Origin: Euwallacea fornicatus
Taxonomy: Eukaryota; Arthropoda; Insecta; Coleoptera; Curculionidae
Reading direction: 5' to 3'
NCBI RefSeq assembly: GCF_040115645.1
Contig: NC_089542.1
Coordinates: 7,732,397 to 7,796,396 of the forward strand
Length of the DNA: 64,000 bases
Positions 32,338 to 43,492 of this stretch are shown one piece after another. Position numbers and translations under genes: made by a program. Each line of letters begins with the position of its first letter. Position 1 is the first letter of the stretch. The notes beneath the pieces were generated by a model. The model saw nothing but the letters and a program-made list of their open reading frames with translations. It was not told the origin of the DNA and did not search any database.

Positions 32338-34777
32338 TATATTAATGACGGATATGTTTCTCCCAAACAGGACATCCCACACAGAACCACAAGAACAAAT
32401 ACGACAAACTATCACACACGTAGATTATTCAATCTAAAACTAATATATGCTAACATCAACGGACTGTACCACCGAAAACACCTGATAAACAATTACGTAG
32501 AACATAACAATATTGATGGTTGCATGTTCGTAGAGACAAAGACGAAACAAGGATGAACACCAACATACACAGATTGGCAGTACATATGCAGGCACGGCAA
32601 TATAACCTCGAATGCCAGAGGAGGCGCAGCAGCTCTGCTCAAGCCAAACATAAAGCTTGTGAAAGCAAACCCCCCTTCCTTGAACAATCCCCTAAACGAA
32701 TGTCTCCACTTCACTATACCACATGCAGACGACAAAATTCACATCTTTCTTGTTTACAAAAACCCACATTCCAACTTAGAATAGAACATATTCACTAAGG
32801 CATGTCTGTTCAAATATGCAATAATTGTGGGAGACCTCAACCTTAATAGAAACAAAACAAAACACCTTAATACCTTCTTAGATAACTCAGACTTTATAAA
32901 ACAAAAGACACCGCCGACATTCTTGATGCCAGAAAATGAAGACCCAAAACCAGACGTACTACTTTACACAAGAAACCTCACACATAGCATTAATGACGTC
33001 AAACTAACTAATGAACTAGGATCAGACCATCTGGCCATGACATTCAACATACACACTCAAGATACACAACGCACAACCGACCCAAAACATAACAATGGAC
33101 AAAGTAACCTCGACAAAACAGACATTGATAAACTAAGAAAACAAATGCACGACTATATTCAACAGCAGACGCAACCAACTTCAATGGAAGATATACAGCA
33201 ACAACTGTCAATAGCAATAGAAACATACTCACCCAAACAGAAAAAAGTCTACTATCAACATACCCTACCAAAATTCATTCTGAGTCTAATCAAACATAAA
33301 AAGGAACTTTACAGACTTTACACGCAGAATCAAGAAAACGACTTAAAAAGAACTATCAACAACCTAAATAGAAACATAAAGACTCTGATCGACCAGTACC
33401 GACAGGACAAATGGATAGAAACTTGTCAAGAAATTGAGAACGAGCAAGGAAAAGCATATTGGCAAAAAATAAAAAAAATATCTAGATACAAAAGGACTAC
33501 CTCAGTTGGAACAATCAACGAAAACGGAACCGAACATCATACAGGCAAAGACAAAGCTGATGCATTTGCGAGACACTTCCAGGAAGCCTTCAGCACGAAG
33601 GAACATCCACTATTTGACAAAAATAATTGGAACAGAGTAAACCGCTGGTATGACAATTACTTCACCGAACAAACTAACTCTAGATACGAGATATTTACGA
33701 ATGAAGAATATGCCAATGCCCTAGACAAAATTAAAAACATAGCGCCTGGAAAAGACAAAATAAAGAGCAAAGTACTAGAAAGTCTGACGCCAGAAACGCA
33801 CACTGAAGTCCGGACCCAATTAAATAATTGTCTTATGAACAACACGATACCGCAATCATGGAAGAATGGAGGAATAATCCCCATCTCAAAAAATGGGATG
33901 GACAACACTAAAACCCAAAGTTACAGACCAATCACCCTTCTATATACTATCAGCAAACTTTTCGAACACATCATAAAAGACAGACTTGAAAAACGAATCG
34001 GACAACACATTCCAATATATCAATTGGGATTTAAACCAAAACACTCGACAATCCAACCACTTTTGGTCCTAACGAATAACATACAGACGACACACTTAAA
34101 CGGAGGAAAATCAACAAATCTATTCATGGACATCAACAAAGCCTTCGACACGGTTTGGCATAAAGGACTATTGTAACTCTTCGAACTACAAAATACCAAA
34201 ATGCTTGATAACAACTATAAAACACATCCTTGAAAACAGACAACTAGAAGTTCGTATCGACAATACTCTATCGTTCTCTTTTTCCCCACAACAAGGCCTA
34301 CCACAGGGCCCTCCATTTTCTCCTCTACTCTACAACATATACTGCCATGACATATATAATCAGAACCTTCAAGACAAAGACCACATAGACAAAGCGGCAT
34401 ACATTTTACAACACGCGGATGACACGGCGCTTATAGTACATGACAAAAACACCGAGAAGGCTGTAGAAAGACTCCAAACACTTACTAACCAAACAATGAA
34501 GTGGTTTCACGTGTGGAGGCTGATGTCAAATGCTGGCAAAAACCAGCTTCTATTGTTAAACCACCGAATTAAACCAAACTCCCTAACAATAACAGCGGAC
34601 GGACAAGTAACAGAACCAAAGACTGACGTAAAATACTTAGGAATGATACTTGACTCCAAACTGAAGTTCACTAAACATGTAAAGACCATGAGAACAGAAA
34701 CAATCAAAAGGGCAAAGCATTTCCGGTCACTAACATACAAAGACAAAGGGATCAGCACAAAGACTGCAACAAAAATA
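32338..34777 (+). pseudogene. LINE ORF2: endonuclease and most of the reverse transcriptase
   Basis: The AP-type endonuclease is visible as LKLIYANINGLYHRKH, FVETKTK, IIVGDLNLN and GSDHLAMTF, broken by frameshifts near 32550 and 32780. A long open stretch (32827-34176, 449 codons) then covers the linker and reverse transcriptase: APGKDKIKSK, YRPITLLYTISKLFE, DINKAFDTVWH. A stop at 34174 and a shift precede the rest (QQGLPQGPPFSPLLYN). The active site reads HADD instead of YADD. It ends at TKI, exactly where the Tigger entered. Confidence 0.88.
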
Positions 34778-34919
34778 CAGTCGAACCTCTATGACTCGAA
34801 ATTTTCTGTAACTCGAAATTTACTATTGTCCCCTGTACGTTTTGTCTATTTTCCATGTATTTTAATTTCTTTAACTCGAATTTCCCTAACTAGAAACTCT
34901 CTGTAACTCGAAGCCTAGC

Positions 34920-35509
34920 AATCGACCAATAAACGTGATGTGGTCAGTTAATGTTCAATTATAGTTCAGCGAATTTCGCTTTAGCAGAAGGTAATACTGG
35001 CTTTTGGGTATAATTTTAAGGAAGGATCGCGATCGTAATGAAAAAAAATAATTATTTATAAAAAATAATTTATTATTTAACAGGTTACGATCTGAACACA
35101 CTAACCAATTCGACTCTTCCAGACTTAAGAACTGACTATATGTTTCGATCCCTTCCTTATACCAAAAAAATACAATCATTAAGAAATCTGTTGTTTATGT
35201 TATGACTTCAATTAATTAGTACATGTGAGATGTGAGACTCTTCCGGTATCTTGAATGTTAGCCCAAGCCAAATTATGATTTCCCAAACATAACGTTCGCC
35301 TATAGATTTATCTGTTTACGTCTATAAAGCAATAAGACTTATGGGGTGGTCATATTACTTTACCACTCGTAAATAGCCATATAATTGTATCTACCGATTT
35401 ATTTGTGATTTTAGTTAATACGTATGTTATGCCAACGTCCACACATCTCGGTAGATATAGAAAAAGCTGAATAGGATATTAGCCATTGATTATGTACCCG
35501 GGTATTATA
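34920..35509. other. Left interior of the Tigger, noncoding
   Basis: No gene or further element recognised between the left TIR region of the Tigger and the inserted DD41D element. Confidence 0.35.
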
Positions 35510-37591
35510 CAGGGTGGCCCATTGAAAACGTAACAGAGGCATTTGCGGGTACTTAGAAATGTATATTTGAAAAATGCTCGGACACGTAAACTTTATATTC
35601 GAGGGGGACACATTATTAACGTATACTCGCTCCTTTCACTTGAACACCCTAGCCGGGGTGAGTTAAACCCTTAAAATCTTAAATGGAAAGTATGGTCGAG
35701 TAGCACCTTGTTTGAAAGGTCTTTCGATTCTCGTTATAATGATACCCAAATTAACTAACTTTTATTTAGTAGTTTTCGAGAAATTTGGAAAAATGTGTGA
35801 TTAAATTGCCAACAAGTGGAATGCTCTGTTAAAATCGTAAATTAGGAAAATTAATAGTAAAACATTAACAAAAGTTCTTTTAATTGATAAGATACTCAAA
35901 CTGTTCACCATTAGCTTCCATACAGTAATACAAGTTCTGTTCAAAACGAGTCCTAACATTTTGAAGCATCTGTGGAGTTATCAGACGGCATTTATTAACA
36001 ATTCGTCGTCGCAATTCTTCCAGAGACTCCGGTTCTGTTGCATAGATCTTGCTTTTCAAATGGCCCCATAAGAAGAAGTCTAACGGAGTCAAGTCTGGAG
36101 ACCTAGCCGGCCACTCTATAGGACCTCTTCGCCCAATCCATTGTTCTGGAAACTCTCTGTTCAAAAACTCCCTAACACGTCGTGCATAATGTGGAGGAGC
36201 TCCGTCTTGTTGGAACACTAATTGGTTGTCTTGATAGCGGTCATCATGTTCAACAATGTCAATGAGTAAGGGATACAAAGTATTCCCCAGTAATTCCACA
36301 TACGTCTCCCCTGTCAGATTGCCATCAAGAAAGATTGGTCCAATCAAACGGTCCCCAAAAATACCTGCCCAAACATTTAATTTTTGGGGAGTTTGAGTGT
36401 GGACAGCGTGAAAAATTCTGGAATTATTATCTGCCCAATAGCGACAATTATGACGATTGACAGTAGAGTTTCGAAAAAAAGTACATTCATCCGAAAAGCA
36501 GATATTGAATAAAAAATTTCCGTTAGCAGCTATCCTTGCAGTCATACGTTCGCAAAACTCCATCCGCCGATCAAAATCATCTTCATTCAATTGATGCACT
36601 AGATGAATCTTGTATGGATGATATTTATGATGTTTCAAAATTCGTTGAATGGTTGTTCTAGCGATGTTACTAACTGTAGCTAATTTCCTCGTGCTCAAAG
36701 TTGGTTCTGCAGCTATTTGTCCTAAGATTTCAATCTCGGCAGCTTCATTTCTAATTGTAAATTCACGTTCAGGATCCCGTTTTTTGTCGAGTACTGATCC
36801 GGTTAGTCGAAATTTTGCAACTAGCTCTAAAATGTACTTTCTACCAACATGTCTGTTTGGATATTGTTCATTGAACAAACCCGCAGTGCGATTAGCACTC
36901 TCGTCGTTTTTGAAATAAAGAGAAATTATTTCCACTCTTTCCTCTACAGAATACACCATTGTAAAATTTTTCCTATTTTCAAATTTGATTCACTTAAACT
37001 CGATGCTGAAGTTTATTCGGTATCTAACATTTGAATACTTCACTGCAATAGCTGCGGTGATATTTTATCTCTCTTTTTTTTAAATGTATTCAAAGTTTAA
37101 ATTCCATTCGCCTTTTTCTACTTCCTCTGCCTTCTCTACCTACCTGATAAGATGTAGTAGATTTTTTTTTATTATTCGAAAGCAATAACAATTGGTGAAA
37201 TAGTACAATTAAACTTAATCTGGTCAGTTTACAATAGTCACTATTGATTATTTTCCTAATTTACGATTTTAACAGAGCATTCCACTTGTTGGCAATTTAA
37301 TCACACATTTTTCCAAATTTCTCGAAAACTACTGAATAAAAGTTAGTTAATTTGGGTATCATTATAACGAGAATCGAAAGACCTTTCAAACAAGGTGCTA
37401 CTCGACCATACTTTCCATTTAAGATTTTAACGGTTTAACTCACCCCGGCTAGGGTGTTGAAGTGAAAGGAGCGAGTATACATTAATAATGTGTCCCCCTC
37501 GAATATAAAGTTTACGTGTCCGAGCATTTTTCAAATATACATTTCTAAGTACCCGCAAATGCCTCTGTTTCGTTTTCAATGGGCCACCCTG
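35510..37591 (-). mobile_element. Complete long-TIR DD41D transposon (CAGGGTGGCCCATTG ends)
   Basis: 2082 bp, flanked by TA. The terminal inverted repeats are about 342 bp (35510-35852, 37250-37591) and differ at only a handful of positions. The interior holds one uninterrupted transposase gene on minus. All parts of a potentially mobile element are present. Confidence 0.95.
35880..36959 (-). CDS. Intact DD41D transposase, 359 residues
   Basis: Cut-and-paste transposase of the IS630-Tc1-mariner superfamily. ATG at 36959 opens MVYSVEERVEIISLYFKNDE; two helix-turn-helix regions lie at about 5-55 and 85-112 (STRKLATVSNIARTTIQRIL). The catalytic residues are D157 (CFSDECTFF), D252 (FQQDGAPPHYA) and D294 (PDLTPLDFFLWG), so the last two are separated by 41 residues. 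The C-terminus GEQFEYLIN is normal for the local family. No stop or frameshift. It lies between two nearly identical TIRs. The same family is called rosa-like/DD41D by spacing; that name is from memory and needs a search. Confidence 0.93.
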   Translation of the reverse strand: MVYSVEERVEIISLYFKNDESANRTAGLFNEQYPNRHVGRKYILELVAKFRLTGSVLDKKRDPEREFTIRNEAAEIEILGQIAAEPTLSTRKLATVSNIARTTIQRILKHHKYHPYKIHLVHQLNEDDFDRRMEFCERMTARIAANGNFLFNICFSDECTFFRNSTVNRHNCRYWADNNSRIFHAVHTQTPQKLNVWAGIFGDRLIGPIFLDGNLTGETYVELLGNTLYPLLIDIVEHDDRYQDNQLVFQQDGAPPHYARRVREFLNREFPEQWIGRRGPIEWPARSPDLTPLDFFLWGHLKSKIYATEPESLEELRRRIVNKCRLITPQMLQNVRTRFEQNLYYCMEANGEQFEYLIN

Positions 37592-37846
37592 TATATTTTT
37601 TCTTGATAACGAATCGGCTCTTTAAAAAGAGGCAGAACTGATTCGGTTACCTTTGTGAACGGACATCTCATTTTGTCGTTAGTTTTTAATTTACTAAATT
37701 TAAAAACCTATTTTCAACATACAGTTAACTCGTATATGTGAGCTTTTATGAAGAAAGTGATACGAGGGTGTTTATTGATTCGCCTAATGTGAGTGTGAAA
37801 ATACATGTTGTCTCATAAAGATAGTGCTATAACCTGGTCTTAAGTA

Positions 37847-38608
37847 TTGGGTTGGCAATTAAATTCGTTCGGTTTTCTTTCCGTATAAGTTTCATGCTGA
37901 TTTGCTTTTTTTTTCTGAATGCTATCAAGCAAGTCAAATAAACACATGCAAGATCATGTTTCTCTTATATTTTCTGCGGACTTTGGTTTGGCTATCATAA
38001 GTATCGTACATATTGTGTAGCGGTAAACATGGAAAGAAGTAACGTCCATTTTCGTCACAGAAGAAAGTAATGCTCTCCGTATGGTGGGACTTTAAGGGCA
38101 TTATTTATTACGAGTTACTACCATCTGGAAAAACAATAGATTCATCACTGTACTGTTCCCAATTAACGAAATTGAAAGAAGCTATTCGCACAAAGCGACC
38201 AGAATTGGCAAATCGCAAGGGTGTTGTCTTCCATCATGACAACGCTAGGCCTCACACATCTTTGACAACGCAAAACAAATTACTCGAGTTTGGCTGGGAC
38301 GTTTTGGCTTATTTTCCTTATTCACCGGACCTTGCCCCTTCTGATTTTCATTTATTTCGGTCGTTGCAGAATTCAATGAAAGGAAAAACTTCCAAAGATG
38401 AAGATGCAGTTAAAAACCACCTTGATCGTTTTTTTGCCGATAAGCCACAGTCATTCTATGAACGTGGCATAATGAAGTTGGTAGAGAGATGGCAAGAGGT
38501 TATCAGTAAAGATGGTCAATATATAATTGATTAAAATTTGTTTTGTATATAAAAAAAATGTGTTTTATTCCAAACTAAAAAACCGAACGAATTTAATTGT
38601 CAACCCAA
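37847..38608 (+). mobile_element. Internally deleted mariner (TTGGGTTGGCAA ends)
   Basis: 762 bp with ends TTGGGTTGGCAATTAAATTC and its inverse, flanked by TA. The N-terminal half of the gene is deleted. Confidence 0.9.
38070..38534 (+). pseudogene. Mariner transposase, C-terminal part (DD34D)
   Basis: Begins at MLSVWWDFKGIIYYELLPSG and runs open to the stop after DGQYIID. The second Asp is in FHHDNARPHTS and the third in YSPDLAPSDFHLF, 34 residues apart. The N-terminal DNA-binding domain and the first catalytic Asp are deleted between about 38050 and 38070. It could act only as a trans-mobilised passenger. Confidence 0.88.
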
Positions 38609-40530
38609 TATAAGGACAATGTTACGAACACTTGTTAGTGTCTTATCACATTTTAGAAATGGATTTAGCTTGTAATAGTTAAATAGATTATCGATGATGA
38701 AAGATGAATAGGGCCTGTTTATAATCTCGACAAAAACATATGGAAGTGTGAAGGGAGTGATTCAGGGATGCGAGCGTGGGAAGAATGTGGAGGTCTGGGT
38801 GTCGGTTCTGGTGAAAAAGAACAGGCGCACCCAGGGTGACTCCGATACATTGTGTGGGGGGGCATTCGACCCCCGATCTTAGGGAAGTAAAGAAGTACCG
38901 CTAAGACTTGTGCTTTATTCCACCTTCCTTCATTACCCTTAAAAACAATTTTCCGACATATATGTGCAATTTAGTGTTGGGAAAATGTCGCCGTCGCGGA
39001 AACTTAAAAGTCTGACGATTGAAAAAAAAATAGAAATAAAAAAAAAAGTGGAAAGTGGAATTCAAAAAAAATATATCGCTAAAGAGTATGAAATACCGCA
39101 AAGTACGTTGTCTATTATTATTAAAAATAAATCGTCCATTTTACAATTTGGCGCCGAAATTAATGACCAAGCTAGTTTCAAGCCAAATAGACCTAGAAAA
39201 ACTGTTAATACTACTTTAGTAAAATGGTTTGAAGCCGGTAAAAAACAGAATTTACCCATATCAGGCCCAGTTTTACAACAAAAAGCTTTAAATTTTGCAC
39301 AACAATTAGGAGATAAAAGTTTTAAAGCAAGTTCAGGATGGGTTGAAAAATTTAAAAAAAGGTAAGTTATACCTCCATAGGTTCATTTTTGTTTAATATT
39401 TATGTACTTTTTTTTTTATTTCAGATATGGTATAGTGCAGAAAAAGATTTGCGGTGAAAGCGCAACTGTTAATGAAGAGCATTGTAGTACCTGGATCCGA
39501 GAAAATTTGCCAGCTCTTTTAGCTCCATATGATGAGAAAGACATCTTTAACGCAGACGAAACTGGATTATTTTTTAAATGCTTACCAGATAAAACGTTGT
39601 CCTTCAAAAACGAAAAGTGTCATGGAGGCAAACTAAGTAAGGAAAGGGTTACCTGTTTGCTAGCCGCAAATATGACTGGTACTGAGAAATTAAAAATTGT
39701 ATTAATAGGAAAAAGTGCCAAACCACGATGTTTTCGAGGTGTGACAAGCTTACCACTTACCTATAAAAGTAATAAAAAAGCATGGATGACTGCCGATCTG
39801 TTCGAATCGTGGCTTTTGGAATTGGACAAATATTTTTTACGTCAAAACCGAAAAGTTTTACTTATTATTGATAATTGTCCGGCGCATCCTCAGCTAAATC
39901 ACAAATTAAGAGCCATCAAGTTAACTTTCTTTCCACCGAACATGACTTCTAAATTACAGCCTCTCGATCAAGGCATCGTAAATTGTTTCAAGCTTCATTA
40001 TAGACAGAGGATTTTGAAAAAAATTTTGGACAGTTTCAAAAGTCATTCTTCCATTCCTAAGATTGATCTTCTCGACTTCATTAATATTGTGGCCAACGTG
40101 TGGAATGTGGATGTCACCCAGACAACAATTCACAATTGTTTTAGAAAAGCTGGTTTTGGCATTCATAACTTTTATGACCAAGAGGATGAAATTCCATTAG
40201 CACAAGTAAGGGAAAAAATAATTCAGGAACAACAAATGACTTCGAATATTGAAGATATGTTTAATAGATGTGTAGAATTATGCAACGTAGATCACCCGAC
40301 ATCCATGGATGAGTTTATAAATGTTGATGATAATCTTATTACCAGCGAGATTGCTACAGATGAAGAAATTGTTGCTAGTATTAGCAACCAGGCTGAGCAT
40401 CAAGAAATATCCGATGAAAGCGACAGTGATGATATTTCCAGGAAAAAAACCTTCCCTTCACGAAATATCAAATGCATTTGAAACACTCCAACTTTTTTTT
40501 AACATGAATGAAAACACGACAGACGATATA

Positions 40531-41254
40531 CAAGGTGTCCCACAAGTGTTTCATTATATTTCAGTGGGTAATAGTACATTGAAAAATAATATGACTCCCT
40601 ATATAAACCATATTCCAATAATGCTTCATTAAGAAGATACAGGGTGTTAAACTTAAAACACACCTGGAATATTTCAACGTATCAGAGTATCAATGAACAG
40701 GCGAGCTCAATTATGTATTGAACAAAATGGCCACCAATTTGAACAATTTCTATAATGTTATAGCAAATAAATAATATTTAGAACAAACTTAATATTATTA
40801 AAACCATTTAGAGAATATCGTGCATATAGACGGTATTCAATTTTTTATTGGCAAACGATACGTCGGACGAAAAAGAGTCAAGTGAGCATTTTTCTTCTAA
40901 ATGAAATTAAACTTCTAAAAATAATTTTTATTTTGATAAAAAGCAGTGGCGCACCATGTTTTTCTTTAAAAATGTGCTGAGAAGTGTCCGTACACACGTC
41001 ACTGGTGAAACGAAAAATAGCCCTTTTGCATAAATAAATGCGTCTACATTAACTCTCAAAACATGCCAAATTTCACTTACATATCTCAAACGGTTTTGAA
41101 TATATCAATAAAAGTTAGATTTTTTAAGTAAAGTTTAACACCCTGTATCTTCTTAATGAAGCATTATTGGAATATGGTTTATATAGGGAGTCATATTATT
41201 TTTCAATGTACTATTACGCACTGAAATATAATGAAACACTTGTGGGATACCCTG
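40531..41254 (+). mobile_element. Small long-TIR derivative (CAAGGTGTCCCAC / CAGGGTATCCCAC ends)
   Basis: 724 bp, flanked by TA, with about 130-bp nearly identical inverted repeats. Only the last 20 codons of its transposase survive. It sits in the Tigger transposase C-terminal region. Confidence 0.9.
40693..40755 (+). pseudogene. Transposase C-terminal stub
   Basis: MNRRAQLCIEQNGHQFEQFL followed by TAA. It matches the CxxxNGxxFEHLL ending of the local DD41D transposases. Everything upstream of it is deleted. Confidence 0.65.
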
Positions 41255-41349
41255 TATTTCTTTTACTTGAACTAAAAAATTTTTATGAGTTAGACTGTGA
41301 GAAGAACGCAGTACGCCAAAAGTTAATAACCGATTACTTAAAAAAGTAA

Positions 41350-42150
41350 TCACATAACGTATAATTACTGTAGGCTTTTCTTTTCGTTGTCTAGGGTGTT
41401 TATTTACAATTCGGATAGGTAACAATTAAAGGTTTAAATGGTAACTTAATTAGATGAAAGAAAACACTCGCGTTACTTAGTTTTTTCTGTTCACTCGGCA
41501 CCGTTCTCGACCAGCGAGAGCCTCCTTGTCTCAATCTTAAGTGCCCCCCCCCCCCCCCCCTTGGGGGTAATGAAACAGTGTCGTACCCGAAGTAGAGGCT
41601 TGCGACCGTTACCACATCTGGCTGCTGCGAGCCAGCATCACGAACCATTCTTTGTTTGAGCCCTTATTCCTTAGTTCAAACAATGAGATGTTCGCCTTTT
41701 GGGTTTTTTCCGTGACCCGAATTCTAGGATGTTGCTGGGAGAACCCAGCAACATGCGAGAATCACTCCGACCGCAGGTACGGTACGCATGGGCGTAACAT
41801 CAGGGTACGTCACCTTTTATTCCCCCCGTTCTTCTTATTCTACTCTAACTAATACTATCTAATCTAATACACAAATTTTCCCTGCGTGCATCTCGCCTTG
41901 ATCAGACCGTATTGATTGTTTAGAAAATTAAGCGTTCTGACTAGCGGATCCTACATTACATACATATGTATAGATTTAAATGTTTTATTTAGTCCAATAT
42001 GTAATATATTTTTTTAAATCAAATATTTGTATGTGTAATGTAATAAATATTATTTATTTTATTATCCACTCTTTTCTCTTTAATTCGAAATCTCTTTAAG
42101 TCGAAGTTATTTTGCGCTCCCTTAAAATTCGAGTTATGGAGGTTCGACTG
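41350..42150. other. Right interior of the Tigger, with an LTR-like stretch and a C17 run
   Basis: 41390-41860 is much richer in GC than the rest of the Tigger and includes seventeen C in a row (41544-41560) and a 17-bp match (CATGGGCGTAACATCAG, about 41790) to the reverse complement of the solo LTR at 61584-62287. It may be an inserted LTR in reverse orientation, but I cannot find matching ends and target duplication. Confidence 0.3.
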
Positions 42151-42152
42151 TA

Positions 42153-42482
42153 TACCAATCCATATGCAGACCACTCCTGGACTACGGACACATTCTAAGA
42201 GCAAACGCACCGGAAAAGGCCATAAAACACATACAAACAACGGAACATATCGCCCTATGAACTATCACAAAAATAAGAAACCTCAAAAACCCACTACACA
42301 ACCATTATACGAACGCACGCACATGACAAGAATAACGGAACGACTACAACACATCCAAACAAAATGGAAAAACAATCCTCACAATCTAGCACTACTGACC
42401 CCACTGTGCCTAACAAGACAAACTAGACAATCACGCTTCCATTCTCCCACAAACACCTTCTTAGAACACTTCCAAACATAAA
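42153..42482 (+). pseudogene. LINE ORF2, C-terminal piece
   Basis: YQSICRPLLDYGHILRANAP continues the LINE after the Tigger insertion. A stop at about 42259 and frameshifts follow (PLYERTHMTRITERL, ALLTPLCLTRQ). It matches the same region of the copy ending at 17384. Confidence 0.75.
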
Positions 42483-42653
42483 CCCTATCCTAACATCTTA
42501 TTCCCTTACCCCCTGCATTAGTCCCGCTTATTCAATACCTAGTATAAGGAAAATAGCAAATAATGAGACTCTAAAATGAAATTTATACACTCAAGGGCAG
42601 AGAAACCAAAAGGTCGATAGCCTATTTCGTGCGAAATAAAGATTTTGTATATA

Positions 42654-43486
42654 CAGGGTGAGTCGGGAGGATCGTGCCAAACTTCAGGAGCGTGTTGTAC
42701 ATGAAAAATAAATGTAAAAAAACTCAAATGTTGTTATCCTATTTTCGTTTGTTTACAAGTTATAGCGTAAATAAAATTAAAACATAAAATTTAAAAAAAA
42801 TTATAAATTTCATAAGAAATTCCATAAATTAACGTTTGGATATCATAGTAAATGTTCAAAAATATTGCCATTAACTTCTAAACATTTTCGGCTTCGTCTA
42901 CGAAGAGCATTCGTTGCGCTCCTGATTGTTTCATGTCTTTCTTTAATAGCAGCTGCAGCATTTCTAATGCGTTGAATTAGTGCATCTTGAGTGTCTACTT
43001 TTACTCTGTAAACTTCAGTTTTAAACCAACCCCACAAACAATAGTCTAGTGGTGTGAGGTCTGGAGACCTTGGAGGCCAACTAATAGGGCTACCACGACC
43101 AATCCAACGTCCAGGAAACGTTTCGTCTAAATGTTGCTTAACCTGTCGAGCAGAATGTGCGGGAGCTCGATATTCTTCAGCAGCAGCTCTAGCATTCCCA
43201 TTACAAAAACCATAAACAAACACCATATTTGTATATTCTAAATTTGAATAAATGTTTGGCATCTTGTAACACTTTAATTGAACTCGAAAATAAACATCAA
43301 CCAGTATCAATATCACTAATACCAAAGGTACGTTTATGGTAACTAGAATCCTAGTTAAAATTTTTTTATTTACGCTATAACTTGTAAACAAACGAAAATC
43401 GGATAACAACATTTGAGTTTTTTTACATTTATTTTTCATGTACAACACGCTCCTGAAGTTTGGCACGATTTTCCCGACTCACCCTG
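42654..43486 (-). mobile_element. Deleted long-TIR element (CAGGGTGAGTCGGGA ends)
   Basis: 833 bp with inverted repeats of about 170 bp, flanked by TATA-rich sequence of the LINE tail. It holds a fused transposase remnant on minus. Confidence 0.9.
42843..43262 (-). pseudogene. Transposase with an in-frame internal deletion
   Basis: ATG 43262 opens MPNIYSNLEYTNMVFVYGFC and NGNARAAAEEYR, then jumps directly to APAHSARQVKQHLDETFPGR and WPPRSPDLTPLDYCLWG, ending NGNIFEHLL. The deletion removes the helix-turn-helix region and the first two catalytic Asp but keeps the frame. It gives an open 139-codon fusion that would retain the extreme N-terminus and the C-terminal third. A deletion artefact is likelier than function. 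Confidence 0.8.
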
Positions 43487-43492
43487 TATATA

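Larger units (their letters stand above)
38985..41349 (+). pseudogene. Tigger/pogo transposase (CENP-B-like HTH, DDE_1), interrupted
   Basis: Exon 1 38985-39361 (MSPSRKLKSLTIEKKIEIKK..., CENP-B-like N-terminus), intron 39362-39424 (GTAAGT...CAG, 63 nt), exon 2 from 39425 (YGIVQKKICGES). Catalytic residues are in NADETGLFF, LLIIDNCPAHP and SKLQPLDQGIVNCF, the last two Asp 31 apart. The main exon is open to about 40445, where an A-run indel shifts frame (KPSLHEISNAFETLQLFF). A 724-bp element then enters at 40531. Past it the frame resumes as FLLLELKNFYELDC to a stop at 41347-41349. Three small events thus separate it from an open gene. Confidence 0.88.
34778..42150 (+). mobile_element. Tigger/pogo transposon (CAGTCGAACCTC ends) holding three other elements
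   Basis: Ends CAGTCGAACCTC(T/C)AT(G/A)ACTCGAA, flanked by TA (34776-34777, 42151-42152). Several ACTCGAA subterminal motifs lie at both ends, as is usual for pogo/Tigger. It is inserted in an Ile-Tyr position of LINE ORF2 (ATA|TAC). Total length 7373 bp, of which 35510-37591, 37847-38608 and 40531-41254 are later insertions. Confidence 0.9.
26272..42652 (+). mobile_element. Jockey-like LINE, copy 1, split by two nested insertion blocks
   Basis: LINE sequence occupies about 26272-27621, 32336-34777 and 42151-42652. The insertions are 27622-32335 and 34778-42150. Joining the three pieces across single TA copies gives one ORF1-ORF2 element ending in GTCGATAGCCTATTTC...GAAATAAAGATT, the same 3' signature as the copy at 15.6-17.7 kb. 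The 5' boundary is not clear. It is the oldest layer here. Confidence 0.85.
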
